NCBI RefSeq assembly: GCF_900095855.1
Contig: NZ_FMIY01000002.1
Coordinates: forward strand, 363,322 to 427,321
DNA: 64,000 bases
DNA from: Megasphaera coli
Lineage (GTDB): Bacteria > Bacillota > Negativicutes > Veillonellales > Megasphaeraceae
Direction: 5' to 3'
The translations under genes were made by a program, and so were the position numbers. Within the stretch, counting starts at the first letter, position 1. Each line of letters starts with the position of its first letter. The notes under the pieces are model-generated. The model searched no databases. It had not been told where the DNA came from and saw nothing but the letters and a program-made list of their open reading frames with translations. This document shows positions 38,535-46,360 of the stretch, one piece after another.

Positions 38535-39974
38535 ATGAAGACTATAGTTGCCAATGTTATACCTGAAGAGACGCGTATGGCCGTCATTGAAGAAGGTCGG
38601 CTCCGCGATTACGCTGTCGAGCGGGATGACGAAATGCATATTGTCAATCACATATATAAGGGTGTCATCCAAAATATTCTGCCTGCCATGCAGGCGGCTT
38701 TTGTCGACATCGGCAGAAAAAAGAATGCTTTTCTCTATTTAGGCGATTTATTTCCCCGCGCGGCGACGAAAGATGAAGTACAGCAAACACATATTTCCGT
38801 CGGCCAGAGCGTGCTCGTCCAGGTGACCAAGGACGAGCAGGCCATGAAAGGTGCCAAGGTAACGGCCAATATCAGTATTGCCGGACGCTATGCCGTACTC
38901 ATGCCGAATGTCAACTACGTGGGCGTATCCAAGAAAATACGGGACGAAGCGGAGCGGGACAGGCTGCGGCGCCTCGTCGATACGGTCAAACCGAACGGCG
39001 CGGGCATTATTGTGCGCACAGTAGCGGCGGAAACGACGACGGAAGAATTTCTGGCGGATTTGCACTACTTAAGTCAAACGTGGAACGGTATTTGCCGGCG
39101 CTATAAACTGGCGAAGAAACCGAAGCTTCTCTACAGGGAAGCGGATCTTTTGATGCGTATCATACGCGATTACTTTACGGCCGACGTAACGTCTCTTATA
39201 GTTGATACCAGGGAAGCGTATGAACGGGTAGTCGGATTTTTTGCCAATGACGAAGAAAACGCAAAAAAAATCTCCCTCTATACGGGAGAAGAGCCTGTAT
39301 TCGACTATTATCATATTGAAGACGAACTCCACTGTTTAACGGCGCGCCAAGTGGCCCTGCCTTCAGGAGGCACTCTCGTTATCGACCATACGGAAGCCCT
39401 TACGGTCATTGACGTCAACAGCGGCAAGTACGTCGGCAGCAGCACATTGGCGGATACGATTTTCCATGTAAACAAGGAGGCGGCCGTCGAAATAGCGCGG
39501 CAATTGCGGTTGCGCGATATAGGCGGCATTGTTCTCGTCGATTTTATCGACATGACCGGGGTGGAACGGCGGGAAGAGGTGCTGCGTATCTTGCAGCGCG
39601 AGACAGCTGCAGACAGAGCGCGCGTTCACGTTCTCGGCATGACGGCGCTGAACCTCGTCGAGATCACCCGCAAAAAGTCACGCCAAGGACTGCAGCAGAC
39701 CATGTCTGCGCTCTGCACGGTTTGCGGCGGCACGGGCAGTCTGGCCTCGCCCGAATCGATATACATCCGGATCGTGCGGCAACTGCGCCATATGGTGCGG
39801 GTTCACCATATACAGGGGGATATCCTCATCAGTGCTCACGACGACGTGCTGACCCTGTTCAAAGATAAAAAGAGAAGAGAAGCATTGGAGCGGGAGCTGC
39901 ATCGTACGTTTTACTTTGAAAACAGCGGGCACCCGAACAGGGAAGTCTTCTCCGTATTTTCCCATGCGGAATGA
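38535..39974 (+). CDS. rng: Ribonuclease G (RNase E/G family)
   Basis: The 479-residue enzyme processes rRNA ends and mRNA. It has an S1 RNA-binding domain ('IYKGVIQNILPAMQAAFVDI'), an RNase H-like and DNase I-like catalytic region with the metal aspartates in 'LTVIDVNSGKYVG' and 'IVLVDFIDM', and the zinc-link cysteines 'CTVCGGTG'. It lacks the long RNase E C-terminal scaffold. It is the last gene of the mre-rodA-radical SAM run and is followed by a terminator. Confidence 0.95.
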   Translation: MKTIVANVIPEETRMAVIEEGRLRDYAVERDDEMHIVNHIYKGVIQNILPAMQAAFVDIGRKKNAFLYLGDLFPRAATKDEVQQTHISVGQSVLVQVTKDEQAMKGAKVTANISIAGRYAVLMPNVNYVGVSKKIRDEAERDRLRRLVDTVKPNGAGIIVRTVAAETTTEEFLADLHYLSQTWNGICRRYKLAKKPKLLYREADLLMRIIRDYFTADVTSLIVDTREAYERVVGFFANDEENAKKISLYTGEEPVFDYYHIEDELHCLTARQVALPSGGTLVIDHTEALTVIDVNSGKYVGSSTLADTIFHVNKEAAVEIARQLRLRDIGGIVLVDFIDMTGVERREEVLRILQRETAADRARVHVLGMTALNLVEITRKKSRQGLQQTMSALCTVCGGTGSLASPESIYIRIVRQLRHMVRVHHIQGDILISAHDDVLTLFKDKKRREALERELHRTFYFENSGHPNREVFSVFSHAE

Positions 39975-39990
39975 TATAGGGGACAAGTAA

Positions 39991-40019
39991 AAAGGGACTG
40001 CGCGGTCAGTCTCTTTTTT
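39991..40019. terminator. Bidirectional terminator between rng and the M18 peptidase gene
   Basis: The stem 39991-40000 with 40007-40016 (one G-U pair) is flanked by A residues on one side and six T residues on the other, so it can end both convergent units. It overlaps the last codon of the minus-strand gene. Confidence 0.85.
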
Positions 40020-41289
40020 ATGCCAAAAAAGCGGTGACGAGGTTATTCAAGTGCTTTTGATCGCCGGCTCCCATCGTTTCATATGCCGAGTGCATGGAAA
40101 GAAGAGGCGCACCTATGTCCATCGTGCGAACGGGCAGGCGTGCGGACAAAAGGGAACCCAAGGTCGAGCCGCCGCGCATATCCGATCGGTTGACGAAGAT
40201 CTGGCAGGGAATGTCGTGTGCCTCGGCCAAGGATTTTATGACGGCCACCGCTTCGGCATCGCCCGCATAGGTTTGGCTCGCCGCGGTCTTGAGGACGACA
40301 CCGCCGCCCAGGACGGGAAAGTTTGTGAGGTCGTTCTTTTCCGGATAATTCGGGTGGTATGCATGTGCCACGTCGACGGAAAGGAGAAAGGCGCGCGCAC
40401 ATTGACGCGTATATTCTTCTTCCGTAAAGCCGAGAACGGCGTAAATGCGGCGCAGCAAATCCGGAACGACTTGCGATGCCGCGCCCTGCTTGGTAGTGCT
40501 GCCGACTTCTTCATTGTCAAAGAGAAGTGCCAGGCGCAGGCCGTCGGCTTTTGTCCGTATAATGCTCCTCAGGCAGGCCGCAACGGACGTGAGATTGTCC
40601 AGGCGCGGTGAACCGAGAAACTCATTGTGCAGGCCGAAGATTCGCCCCTTCTCGACCGGGTAGAGGGAGAGCTCGTATGAAAGAATAGCTTCGGGCTTTG
40701 AACGGCAGAGACCTGCCAAATAAGGCAGAAAGTAGACTTCATCTATAGCCTCGCCCGTCATGGTCATCAGGGGAAGCAGTTCTTTTTGCGAATTGAAGGG
40801 CTCCGCATCACTGCCGCGGCCCATATGGACCGCCAGCTCGGGAATGATGCAGAGCGGCTTTTGGGCGTCCGTCAATATCGTTTTCGGCGAGAACGGGTCT
40901 TTTCCCCTGACGACGACCTTGCCCGCCAGGGACAGGGGGCGGTCGAGCCAGGAGCGTTGAATCATGCCGCCGTAGACTTCTACGTTCAGCTTGCCGTACC
41001 TTTTGGCGACGATTTCGGGAGACGGTTTGACGCGCAGGCAGGGGAAATCGGTATGGGCCGCCGCAAGACGCAGGCCGGCAGCCGGGTTTGCACCGATTGT
41101 AAAGGCGACGAGAGTCGAGCCGTAATATGAGAGATAGTATTTTCCGCCCGGCCGGAGCGGCCATGTGTCGGCCGGATCCAGTTCCGCAAATCCGGCGTCC
41201 GCCAGTTGTCGTTTGCCTTCGGCGACGACGTGAAAGGGCGACGTGCCCGCCCCGAGCAGATGAAGGAGTTCTTTCTGATGTATGTCCAT
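40018..41289 (-). CDS. M18-family aminopeptidase
   Basis: The 423-residue cytosolic metallopeptidase removes N-terminal residues from peptides. It shows the first metal histidine in 'AAAHTDFPCLRVKPSP', the catalytic glutamate segment 'LLFDNEEVGSTTKQGA', 'LSVDVAHAYHPNYPEKND' and the C-terminal 'MHSAYETMGAGD'. Length fits the family. It starts 24 bases after the NAD synthetase stop, with GAAAGGA as ribosome binding site, so both form one minus-strand unit. Confidence 0.95.
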   Translation of the reverse strand: MDIHQKELLHLLGAGTSPFHVVAEGKRQLADAGFAELDPADTWPLRPGGKYYLSYYGSTLVAFTIGANPAAGLRLAAAHTDFPCLRVKPSPEIVAKRYGKLNVEVYGGMIQRSWLDRPLSLAGKVVVRGKDPFSPKTILTDAQKPLCIIPELAVHMGRGSDAEPFNSQKELLPLMTMTGEAIDEVYFLPYLAGLCRSKPEAILSYELSLYPVEKGRIFGLHNEFLGSPRLDNLTSVAACLRSIIRTKADGLRLALLFDNEEVGSTTKQGAASQVVPDLLRRIYAVLGFTEEEYTRQCARAFLLSVDVAHAYHPNYPEKNDLTNFPVLGGGVVLKTAASQTYAGDAEAVAVIKSLAEAHDIPCQIFVNRSDMRGGSTLGSLLSARLPVRTMDIGAPLLSMHSAYETMGAGDQKHLNNLVTAFLA

Positions 41290-41313
41290 AGCCGTGTCCT
41301 TTCGCGAATAAGG

Positions 41314-43215
41314 TTATTTGTGCAGGAGATTTTCTTTCAGCCGCTTATATTCCCGCGTATAGTACGGCCGCAGCTGTGACTCGCGCAGATCGTTGCCGAA
41401 AGAGCGGCGGCTGACGGAGAGTATGGGCGGTGACTGAATGCGTTTGGCTACGGCAAAGCCGCTGAAGAGATTCCACCATCGTTCCAGATCGGCAATAAAG
41501 GCGGCCGTGTCGGGGAAGAGCTCATCAATTTTGACGGGCGTACCGAGCTTTTCGGCCAACCTGCCTTCACTGTACCAGCGAAGAATCGTTTCGGGAGCGG
41601 CACGCTGCCACCGTTCCGTAAAGGCCGCGAAGAGACGGTCGTGGTACGGATAGATGAGCGGATCTCCTTGCCCCTTCGCGATATCCTGACCGGCCGAGAG
41701 TTCCGCGCTCGGTATGATATCGATACTTCCTTGGGGAACAACTTCCCGTTTAAAGACGAATTCGTTGAGGTAGCCGGCCAAAGCGTAGATTTGATACTTC
41801 CACAAGTCCGCCGTTGCCGCCAAAAAGCCGGCGCCGTCTCCGTAGAGTGTGGCGTAGCCGACGGTTGATTCGGCCTTGTTGGCGTTGCACGTAAAGACGC
41901 CGCCGACGGCAGCGGCCGCAGCTGCAAGAATGCGTGACGATCTGTCGCGGGCCTGAATATTTTCTTCCATAAAGGAGGTGAGCTCCAAGGGCGGCAGCAC
42001 CTTATTACCGCAGGTGACTGCGGCAGCGGCAAATTGTTTTTTCGTGAGCTCCAGACTGTCCTGAACGGGAATGACCGTATAGAGACAGCCTATATTATCG
42101 GCCAATTGGCGTGCCAGGTCTTTGGTCGTTTCCGAATTATAACGGCTCGGCATGTTTACGAGGAGTAAGTTTTCCGGCTTCAGAACACTTGCATATAAAG
42201 CGGCATTTACAGCCGAATCGATGCCGCCGGATACGCCGATGACGACTTTTTTCATACCGATTTGCTCCAAGAAGGAACGAATCCCGTATTGCAGGCTCGT
42301 GAAGATTTCGGCGGTTTCATTTTTTTCTGTGTACGCAGGGGGGAGCGTATTCGAGAAGGAGCGGCTTTCACTTTCATAGGTGACGAAGGCCAGGTCTTCC
42401 TCAAAAGACGGGCAGCTGCGGCAGAGGGAGCCCGTCTTGTCGTATACACCGCTCGTGCCGTCAAAGGTGTAAATATTTTTGCCGTTATTTTGAATACCTG
42501 TGCAATTAACATAAATTACGGGACGCTTGAATTTCTCGACGGCCTTTTTAAAGAGGCGGTTGCGCCGTTCCGTCTTACCGAGCGTAAAAGGAGAGTTGGA
42601 AATATTAATGAACATGTCGAGGTCATACATATCGCTTAAACAGGTCATGGGCTTAAACGCGTAATTCTCATCCCAACTGTCCTCGCAAATAAGCGGTCCT
42701 GCCGTAAGGGTGCCGGCCGAACCGAAATCCAGCTTTACAGGAGAGAGGAAGTCTTCCGGGAAGACATGCCGTTCCTGAGCCACTTCCGTAAGGGATGTGA
42801 AGTGGCGTAAGTCATTAAATTCGCGGTAATTAGGGAGCAGGGTTTTGATGTAGAAGGGATAAGGAGAGCGGCCCGGTGAAATGAACTTACCCTTTTGGGC
42901 GATGAACATAGCGTTGTATTTACGCGGCCGTCCGTCGGGATTTGTTTTATCCGCTTCGATGGCCACATTGCCGTAAATAACGGTAATATTGTCCGAAAGA
43001 GCACGGATTTCTTCGCCGCAGCGAACACATTCGGTCATGTAATCAGGCTGATCCCAGTTGTCACCGATGAAATATCCGGGAATTGCCAGCTCCGGAAAAA
43101 TAATGAGGTGACACTTGTTTTTCTTTGCCCTTTCAATATATTGCTTCATCTTTTCCGTATTAGCCTCGGCATTGCCGGGCTGCACGGAAAATTGGGCCAA
43201 GCCTATTTTCAGCAT
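41314..43215 (-). CDS. nadE: Glutamine-dependent NAD+ synthetase
   Basis: The 633-residue protein fuses an N-terminal nitrilase-type glutaminase domain (catalytic Glu in 'IIFPELAIPGYF', Cys in 'PLICEDSWDENY') to a C-terminal ATP-pyrophosphatase domain with 'GVSGGIDSAVNAALY'. It amidates deamido-NAD using glutamine, the last step of NAD synthesis. Length matches the two-domain form. The ATG has an AAGGAGG ribosome binding site. It is the first gene of the minus-strand pair. Confidence 0.96.
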   Translation of the reverse strand: MLKIGLAQFSVQPGNAEANTEKMKQYIERAKKNKCHLIIFPELAIPGYFIGDNWDQPDYMTECVRCGEEIRALSDNITVIYGNVAIEADKTNPDGRPRKYNAMFIAQKGKFISPGRSPYPFYIKTLLPNYREFNDLRHFTSLTEVAQERHVFPEDFLSPVKLDFGSAGTLTAGPLICEDSWDENYAFKPMTCLSDMYDLDMFINISNSPFTLGKTERRNRLFKKAVEKFKRPVIYVNCTGIQNNGKNIYTFDGTSGVYDKTGSLCRSCPSFEEDLAFVTYESESRSFSNTLPPAYTEKNETAEIFTSLQYGIRSFLEQIGMKKVVIGVSGGIDSAVNAALYASVLKPENLLLVNMPSRYNSETTKDLARQLADNIGCLYTVIPVQDSLELTKKQFAAAAVTCGNKVLPPLELTSFMEENIQARDRSSRILAAAAAAVGGVFTCNANKAESTVGYATLYGDGAGFLAATADLWKYQIYALAGYLNEFVFKREVVPQGSIDIIPSAELSAGQDIAKGQGDPLIYPYHDRLFAAFTERWQRAAPETILRWYSEGRLAEKLGTPVKIDELFPDTAAFIADLERWWNLFSGFAVAKRIQSPPILSVSRRSFGNDLRESQLRPYYTREYKRLKENLLHK

Positions 43216-43337
43216 ATAAAGCCTCCTTGAATAATATATAATAATACTACCATATCAGGCGATTTCAGGACAATAAATATACGGCTCCGAGGCGGAGAAA
43301 ACATGTCCGCCGCAATTACCCGAAATGCCGGTTTTCG

Positions 43338-43346
43338 TGCTATAAT
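43338..43346 (+). promoter_or_regulatory. Extended -10 promoter of tatA
   Basis: TGCTATAAT is a perfect extended -10; no good -35 is visible, as is common for this promoter type. Confidence 0.6.
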
Positions 43347-43406
43347 ACATAACATAATCTAATTCTCTCAAGAGAATGAAGTATAGTTTTGAAAGGATTG
43401 GCGCCT

Positions 43407-43604
43407 ATGCATTTAGGAATTCAGGAATTATTGGTTATTTTAGTTATCGTTCTTGTGCTTTTCGGCGGCAAGAAGGTCAGCGGCCTCGGCAAAGCCTTGG
43501 GAACAAGCTTGCGCGAGTTTAAACAGGAAGTAAATAAAAGTGATGCGGCTGAAACATCGGAAAAAAAGGAGCCTGAATCCGACAGCGATAAGAAAGAAGA
43601 GTAG
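43407..43604 (+). CDS. tatA: Sec-independent translocase subunit TatA
   Basis: From ATG 43407 the product has 65 residues: one hydrophobic helix ('ELLVILVIVLVLFGGKKV'), the hinge FGGKK, an amphipathic helix ('GLGKALGTSLREFKQEV') and an acidic/lysine-rich tail, as in TatA/TatE. TatA assembles the pore of the twin-arginine export system. An in-frame TTG at 43389 is upstream, but GAAAGGA is placed for 43407. tatC is not in the window. Confidence 0.93.
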   Translation: MHLGIQELLVILVIVLVLFGGKKVSGLGKALGTSLREFKQEVNKSDAAETSEKKEPESDSDKKEE

Positions 43605-43621
43605 GGAAAGGAGCATAGAAG

Positions 43622-44512
43622 ATGAAACTGAAAGTACTTGCCTTGACGGCAATAATGGCAGCGGGGCTTACGTGCGGCTTTGCTTCGGCTGAAACGGGCG
43701 GCAATACGGGCGTTCGTCTTTTATCCGGCAAGGGAATCGGCAGTACCGTTACGCCTATACGGGGAGTAAAAGATAAGTCCGATCCGATAGCGCAGCTTCT
43801 GGCTTTGGTCAGCGGCGGTGCGACCGCAAAGGACCTTAATGCGGCCGGTACGGCCGCAACTGCAGGCGATTCGGACCGGAAAGAACGGCCCAATCACTTG
43901 GAACTGGTAATGGTAATCGATCAGAGCGGCTCCATGAGCGGACTGGAAGACGACACTATCGGCGGGTTCAACTCCATGATTGAAAGACAGAAAAAAGACG
44001 ACGTAAACGCCAACGTAACGGCCGTCGTTTTCAACGATACGGCCCGGACGATTTATGATCGGGAAAAGCTCGGCAATATCACTAAAATGACGGATAAGGA
44101 TTACCGTCCCGGCGGTATGACGGCTTTGATGGATGCTGTCGGTACGACGATTGCAAAGGTGGAAAAATATCCGGACATCGGCAAAACAGGCAATAAGGTG
44201 CTCTTTGTCATCATTACGGACGGACAGGAAAATGACAGCAAGGAATACACGAAGGCCCATATTAAGAAGCTGATTTCCGATAAACAGGAAAAAGACGGTT
44301 GGGAATTTGTCTTCCTCGGCGCCAACATTGACGCGGCGGCGGAAGCGAAAGATATGGGCATTAAAGAAGAAAATGCCGTTAAATACAAGAATACAAGTCA
44401 AGGTGTCAGAGCGAATTACAACGGTGTGGCTAAATTGGCAAGCGACCTTGCGTCCAATAATTTGGCAGGCAGCCGCTGGAAGAGTGAAATTGACGAAGAT
44501 AAGGATAAATGA
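43622..44512 (+). CDS. Secreted von Willebrand factor A domain protein
   Basis: The 296-residue protein has a signal peptide (cleavage expected after Ala23 in GFASA-ET), a low-complexity linker, and a VWA domain from about residue 90 with an intact MIDAS (Asp100, Ser102, Ser104 in 'VMVIDQSGSMSGLEDD', Thr in 'RPGGMTALMDA', Asp in 'FVIITDGQEND'). No LPXTG, SLH or membrane anchor follows, so it should be periplasmic or released. It is 17 bases after tatA, but the signal lacks twin arginines. The ligand is unknown. Confidence 0.85.
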   Translation: MKLKVLALTAIMAAGLTCGFASAETGGNTGVRLLSGKGIGSTVTPIRGVKDKSDPIAQLLALVSGGATAKDLNAAGTAATAGDSDRKERPNHLELVMVIDQSGSMSGLEDDTIGGFNSMIERQKKDDVNANVTAVVFNDTARTIYDREKLGNITKMTDKDYRPGGMTALMDAVGTTIAKVEKYPDIGKTGNKVLFVIITDGQENDSKEYTKAHIKKLISDKQEKDGWEFVFLGANIDAAAEAKDMGIKEENAVKYKNTSQGVRANYNGVAKLASDLASNNLAGSRWKSEIDEDKDK

Positions 44513-44514
44513 AA

Positions 44515-44559
44515 TATACAAAAAGAAGGACTGTGCTGAGCAGTCCTTCTTTTTGTATA
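44515..44559. terminator. Bidirectional terminator between the VWA and SIMPL genes
   Basis: A perfect 19-bp stem (44515-44533 with 44541-44559) closes a 7-base loop and contains a T5 tract on the plus strand and its mirror on the minus strand. Confidence 0.92.
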
Positions 44560-44578
44560 CGTGTTTATAGGCGTTTAC

Positions 44579-45286
44579 TTACTGCAAGTAGTAAACAATA
44601 TCCACCGTTTCGCTGAGTTTATTCGTGCCCGGTTCAACCGGTGTAAGGTCGGCCGCCTTTGCGGTGCGCAGTAAGCTCATGCCGACAGCATTTGCTTCAT
44701 AAACGGGCGACGTACCGTTGACGGACAGGGACTTTATGGAGCCCAACTGATGCCCTGTTGCTTCGGCTGCCGCCTGTGCCGCCTGCCTGCCGTTGTAAAC
44801 GGCTTTTTTAATCAAAGTGCTCCGCAGCGTGTCGGCATGTTCGTTCGTAAAACGGATGCCGTGAATTTGGTTGGCGCCGATTGCGCTTGCCTTGGCAATG
44901 AGACGGGGCAGTATATCGAAGTCGGAAACCTTGATTTCCAAATTGTTGCTCACCGTATAGCCCGAGATTTTCTGATCTTTCGTGTAGTTCGGGTAGATGC
45001 TGAGCCCGTTCGTTTTCATGTCCTTCCTGTCAATACCGAAGGAAAGGGCGGCCTGTTCCACCTGGCTTATAATGGCGTTGTTCTTCGTGCGCGCGCTTTC
45101 GCTGCTGTCACCGGTCGTAGTCATGCCGATAGTGATGTACGCCGTATCGGGTGTCGTTTCTTCTTCGGCATAACCCGTAACGGAAACGGTCGGTGCTTCC
45201 TCCTGTGTCGCATAAGCCGGAGCGCCGGCCAGAACCGAGGTTACGCAAAGACAGAGAAGAGCGGTTCTTATGGATCTTGGTAACAT
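44579..45286 (-). CDS. Secreted SIMPL-domain (DUF541) protein
   Basis: The 235-residue protein has a signal peptide (cleavage near AYA-TQEE, after residue 26) and a SIMPL/DUF541 domain: 'VSVTGYAEEETTPDTAYITI', 'KTNGLSIYPNY', 'GYTVSNNLEIKV'. Related proteins (e.g. E. coli YggE, Brucella BP26) are periplasmic and linked to oxidative stress or surface antigenicity; the molecular role is unclear. The start ATG 45286 follows AAGGAGG. Confidence 0.9.
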   Translation of the reverse strand: MLPRSIRTALLCLCVTSVLAGAPAYATQEEAPTVSVTGYAEEETTPDTAYITIGMTTTGDSSESARTKNNAIISQVEQAALSFGIDRKDMKTNGLSIYPNYTKDQKISGYTVSNNLEIKVSDFDILPRLIAKASAIGANQIHGIRFTNEHADTLRSTLIKKAVYNGRQAAQAAAEATGHQLGSIKSLSVNGTSPVYEANAVGMSLLRTAKAADLTPVEPGTNKLSETVDIVYYLQ

Positions 45287-45325
45287 GAGAGAGTCCTCCT
45301 TGAAATTTCAAACTTAAGCGGTTTT

Positions 45326-45354
45326 ATTATAACACTCTCTGCCGCGTGAAGAAA
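45326..45354 (-). promoter_or_regulatory. Promoter of the SIMPL-domain gene
   Basis: On the minus strand an extended -10 TGTTATAAT (45326-45334) is preceded at 17 bases by TTTCTT (45349-45354). Confidence 0.6.
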
Positions 45355-45369
45355 GATGCAGTATACTTA

Positions 45370-45771
45370 TCAATATTCTTTGTCTTTTTTATACTCTTTC
45401 CCTCTAAGCAGTTCCTTGATGATCCGTGTCAGCATATCCCGGTTTTCTCTCGACAGCCGATAATCGACACCGTCGAACCTGATACGGGAAGTATTCAGCA
45501 TATATCTCAGATCCGGCAGATCTCCGGTACCGTACGTGCTCATATCATCATTCAGAAGGCAGGCGGACTGATTTTTCCCTATTTGTGCCAACGTATCGGC
45601 GGAAATATGTAATCCGCTGCATATTTTTAGTATATTATGTAAAGAACCGCCATCTACATTTCTTAAAATAGAATATAGTGTTCCGTAAGGCATATCAATA
45701 GTTGCGGCAAAATCCTTTAATGTCCAGCGTTTTAAAATTAAATTTTTCAAATAATCCTCTTTTGTTGTCAT
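45370..45771 (-). CDS. XRE-family DNA-binding protein
   Basis: From ATG 45771 (AAAGGAGG five bases upstream; the GTG just before it is the alternative) the product has 133 residues. The N-terminal half is a helix-turn-helix: 'WTLKDFAATIDMPYGTLYSI' followed by a second helix 'SLHNILKICSGL'. The C-terminal half is charged ('RENRDMLTRIIKELLRG') and may dimerise. It is divergent from another small HTH gene and lies upstream of a giant adhesin gene, so a local repressor role is plausible but unproven. Confidence 0.75.
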   Translation of the reverse strand: MTTKEDYLKNLILKRWTLKDFAATIDMPYGTLYSILRNVDGGSLHNILKICSGLHISADTLAQIGKNQSACLLNDDMSTYGTGDLPDLRYMLNTSRIRFDGVDYRLSRENRDMLTRIIKELLRGKEYKKDKEY

Positions 45772-45790
45772 CACGACCTCCTTTTACTTA

Positions 45791-45819
45791 ATTTTACATA
45801 AAGGATGAAGGGTTTTCAA
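45791..45819 (-). promoter_or_regulatory. Promoter of the minus-strand XRE gene
   Basis: On the minus strand TTGAAA (45814-45819) and TAAAAT (45791-45796) are 17 bases apart. Confidence 0.65.
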
Positions 45820-45851
45820 TAAAAAAATGTTGTAATAGGATTGTAATGAGG

Positions 45852-45880
45852 TGGACTTTTTGAAAATAAGAAGATATAAT
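45852..45880 (+). promoter_or_regulatory. Promoter of the small plus-strand HTH gene
   Basis: TGGACT (45852-45857) and a perfect TATAAT (45875-45880) are 17 bases apart. It is back to back with the minus-strand XRE promoter. Confidence 0.6.
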
Positions 45881-45925
45881 GTATAGAAAAATTTGAAATT
45901 TAGAATTGAAAAGAGAGGATGCGAA

Positions 45926-46123
45926 TTGTACAGAAATTTAATGGCTGAATTATCAAAGCGGGCCGTAAGCCTTGATGAACTGTCGGAAAAGATGGGGATG
46001 GACTGTCAGGTAATGTCGTCAAAAATAGCCAACCGGAATGAACTTAAGTTTAAAGAGGCGGTAAAAATCAAAGCAATTTTAAAAACAGATATGCCGTTAG
46101 AGCAACTTTTTTTATGGGAATAA
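45926..46123 (+). CDS. Small XRE-like helix-turn-helix protein
   Basis: The 65-residue product begins at TTG 45926, six bases after AGAGAGGA; an upstream in-frame TTG at 45893 would add 11 residues without a ribosome binding site. 'MAELSKRAVSLDELSEKMGM' and 'VMSSKIANRNELKFKEAVKI' read as the two helices of a phage-type HTH, and 'LKTDMPLEQLF' is a common ending of such proteins ('P.e.LF'). It faces the other XRE gene and precedes the adhesin gene by 237 bases. Confidence 0.65.
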   Translation: MYRNLMAELSKRAVSLDELSEKMGMDCQVMSSKIANRNELKFKEAVKIKAILKTDMPLEQLFLWE

Positions 46124-46266
46124 ATTTGATATTTAGAATCTAATAATTATGTAATTTACAATCGACGTAACGGCTGTTAACGATTCAAACCGTATTTGAA
46201 TGACTGTGCTGCGGATATTATTCAGAAGATGAACTTGAGAGGAGGGGCCGGTAAAGATTAACTGAA

Positions 46267-46295
46267 TATTAACGAGGAAATAACCGGCGTTAATA
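46267..46295. promoter_or_regulatory. Operator-like inverted repeat upstream of the adhesin gene
   Basis: TATTAACG (46267-46274) and CGTTAATA (46288-46295) form an 8-bp perfect inverted repeat with a 13-base spacer. A further TTAACG core occurs at 46179-46184. It ends about 35 bases before the TATAAT at 46331, so a bound protein could contact or block RNA polymerase. Confidence 0.45.
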
Positions 46296-46330
46296 AATTG
46301 GGATACAGCAGGTTTCTGCAGCACTTTCAA

Positions 46331-46336
46331 TATAAT
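46331..46336 (+). promoter_or_regulatory. Candidate -10 of the adhesin gene
   Basis: TATAAT lies 25 bases before the adhesin start codon. No good -35 is visible, which would fit an activated or weak promoter, but such a short leader makes the call uncertain. Confidence 0.35.
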
Positions 46337-46360
46337 GGACAGAAAAGGAGAGGTACATGC

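Noticed and set aside
38487-38672. Short minus-strand frame across the start of rng
   Set aside because: It is antisense to the conserved RNase G N-terminus and has no ribosome binding site.
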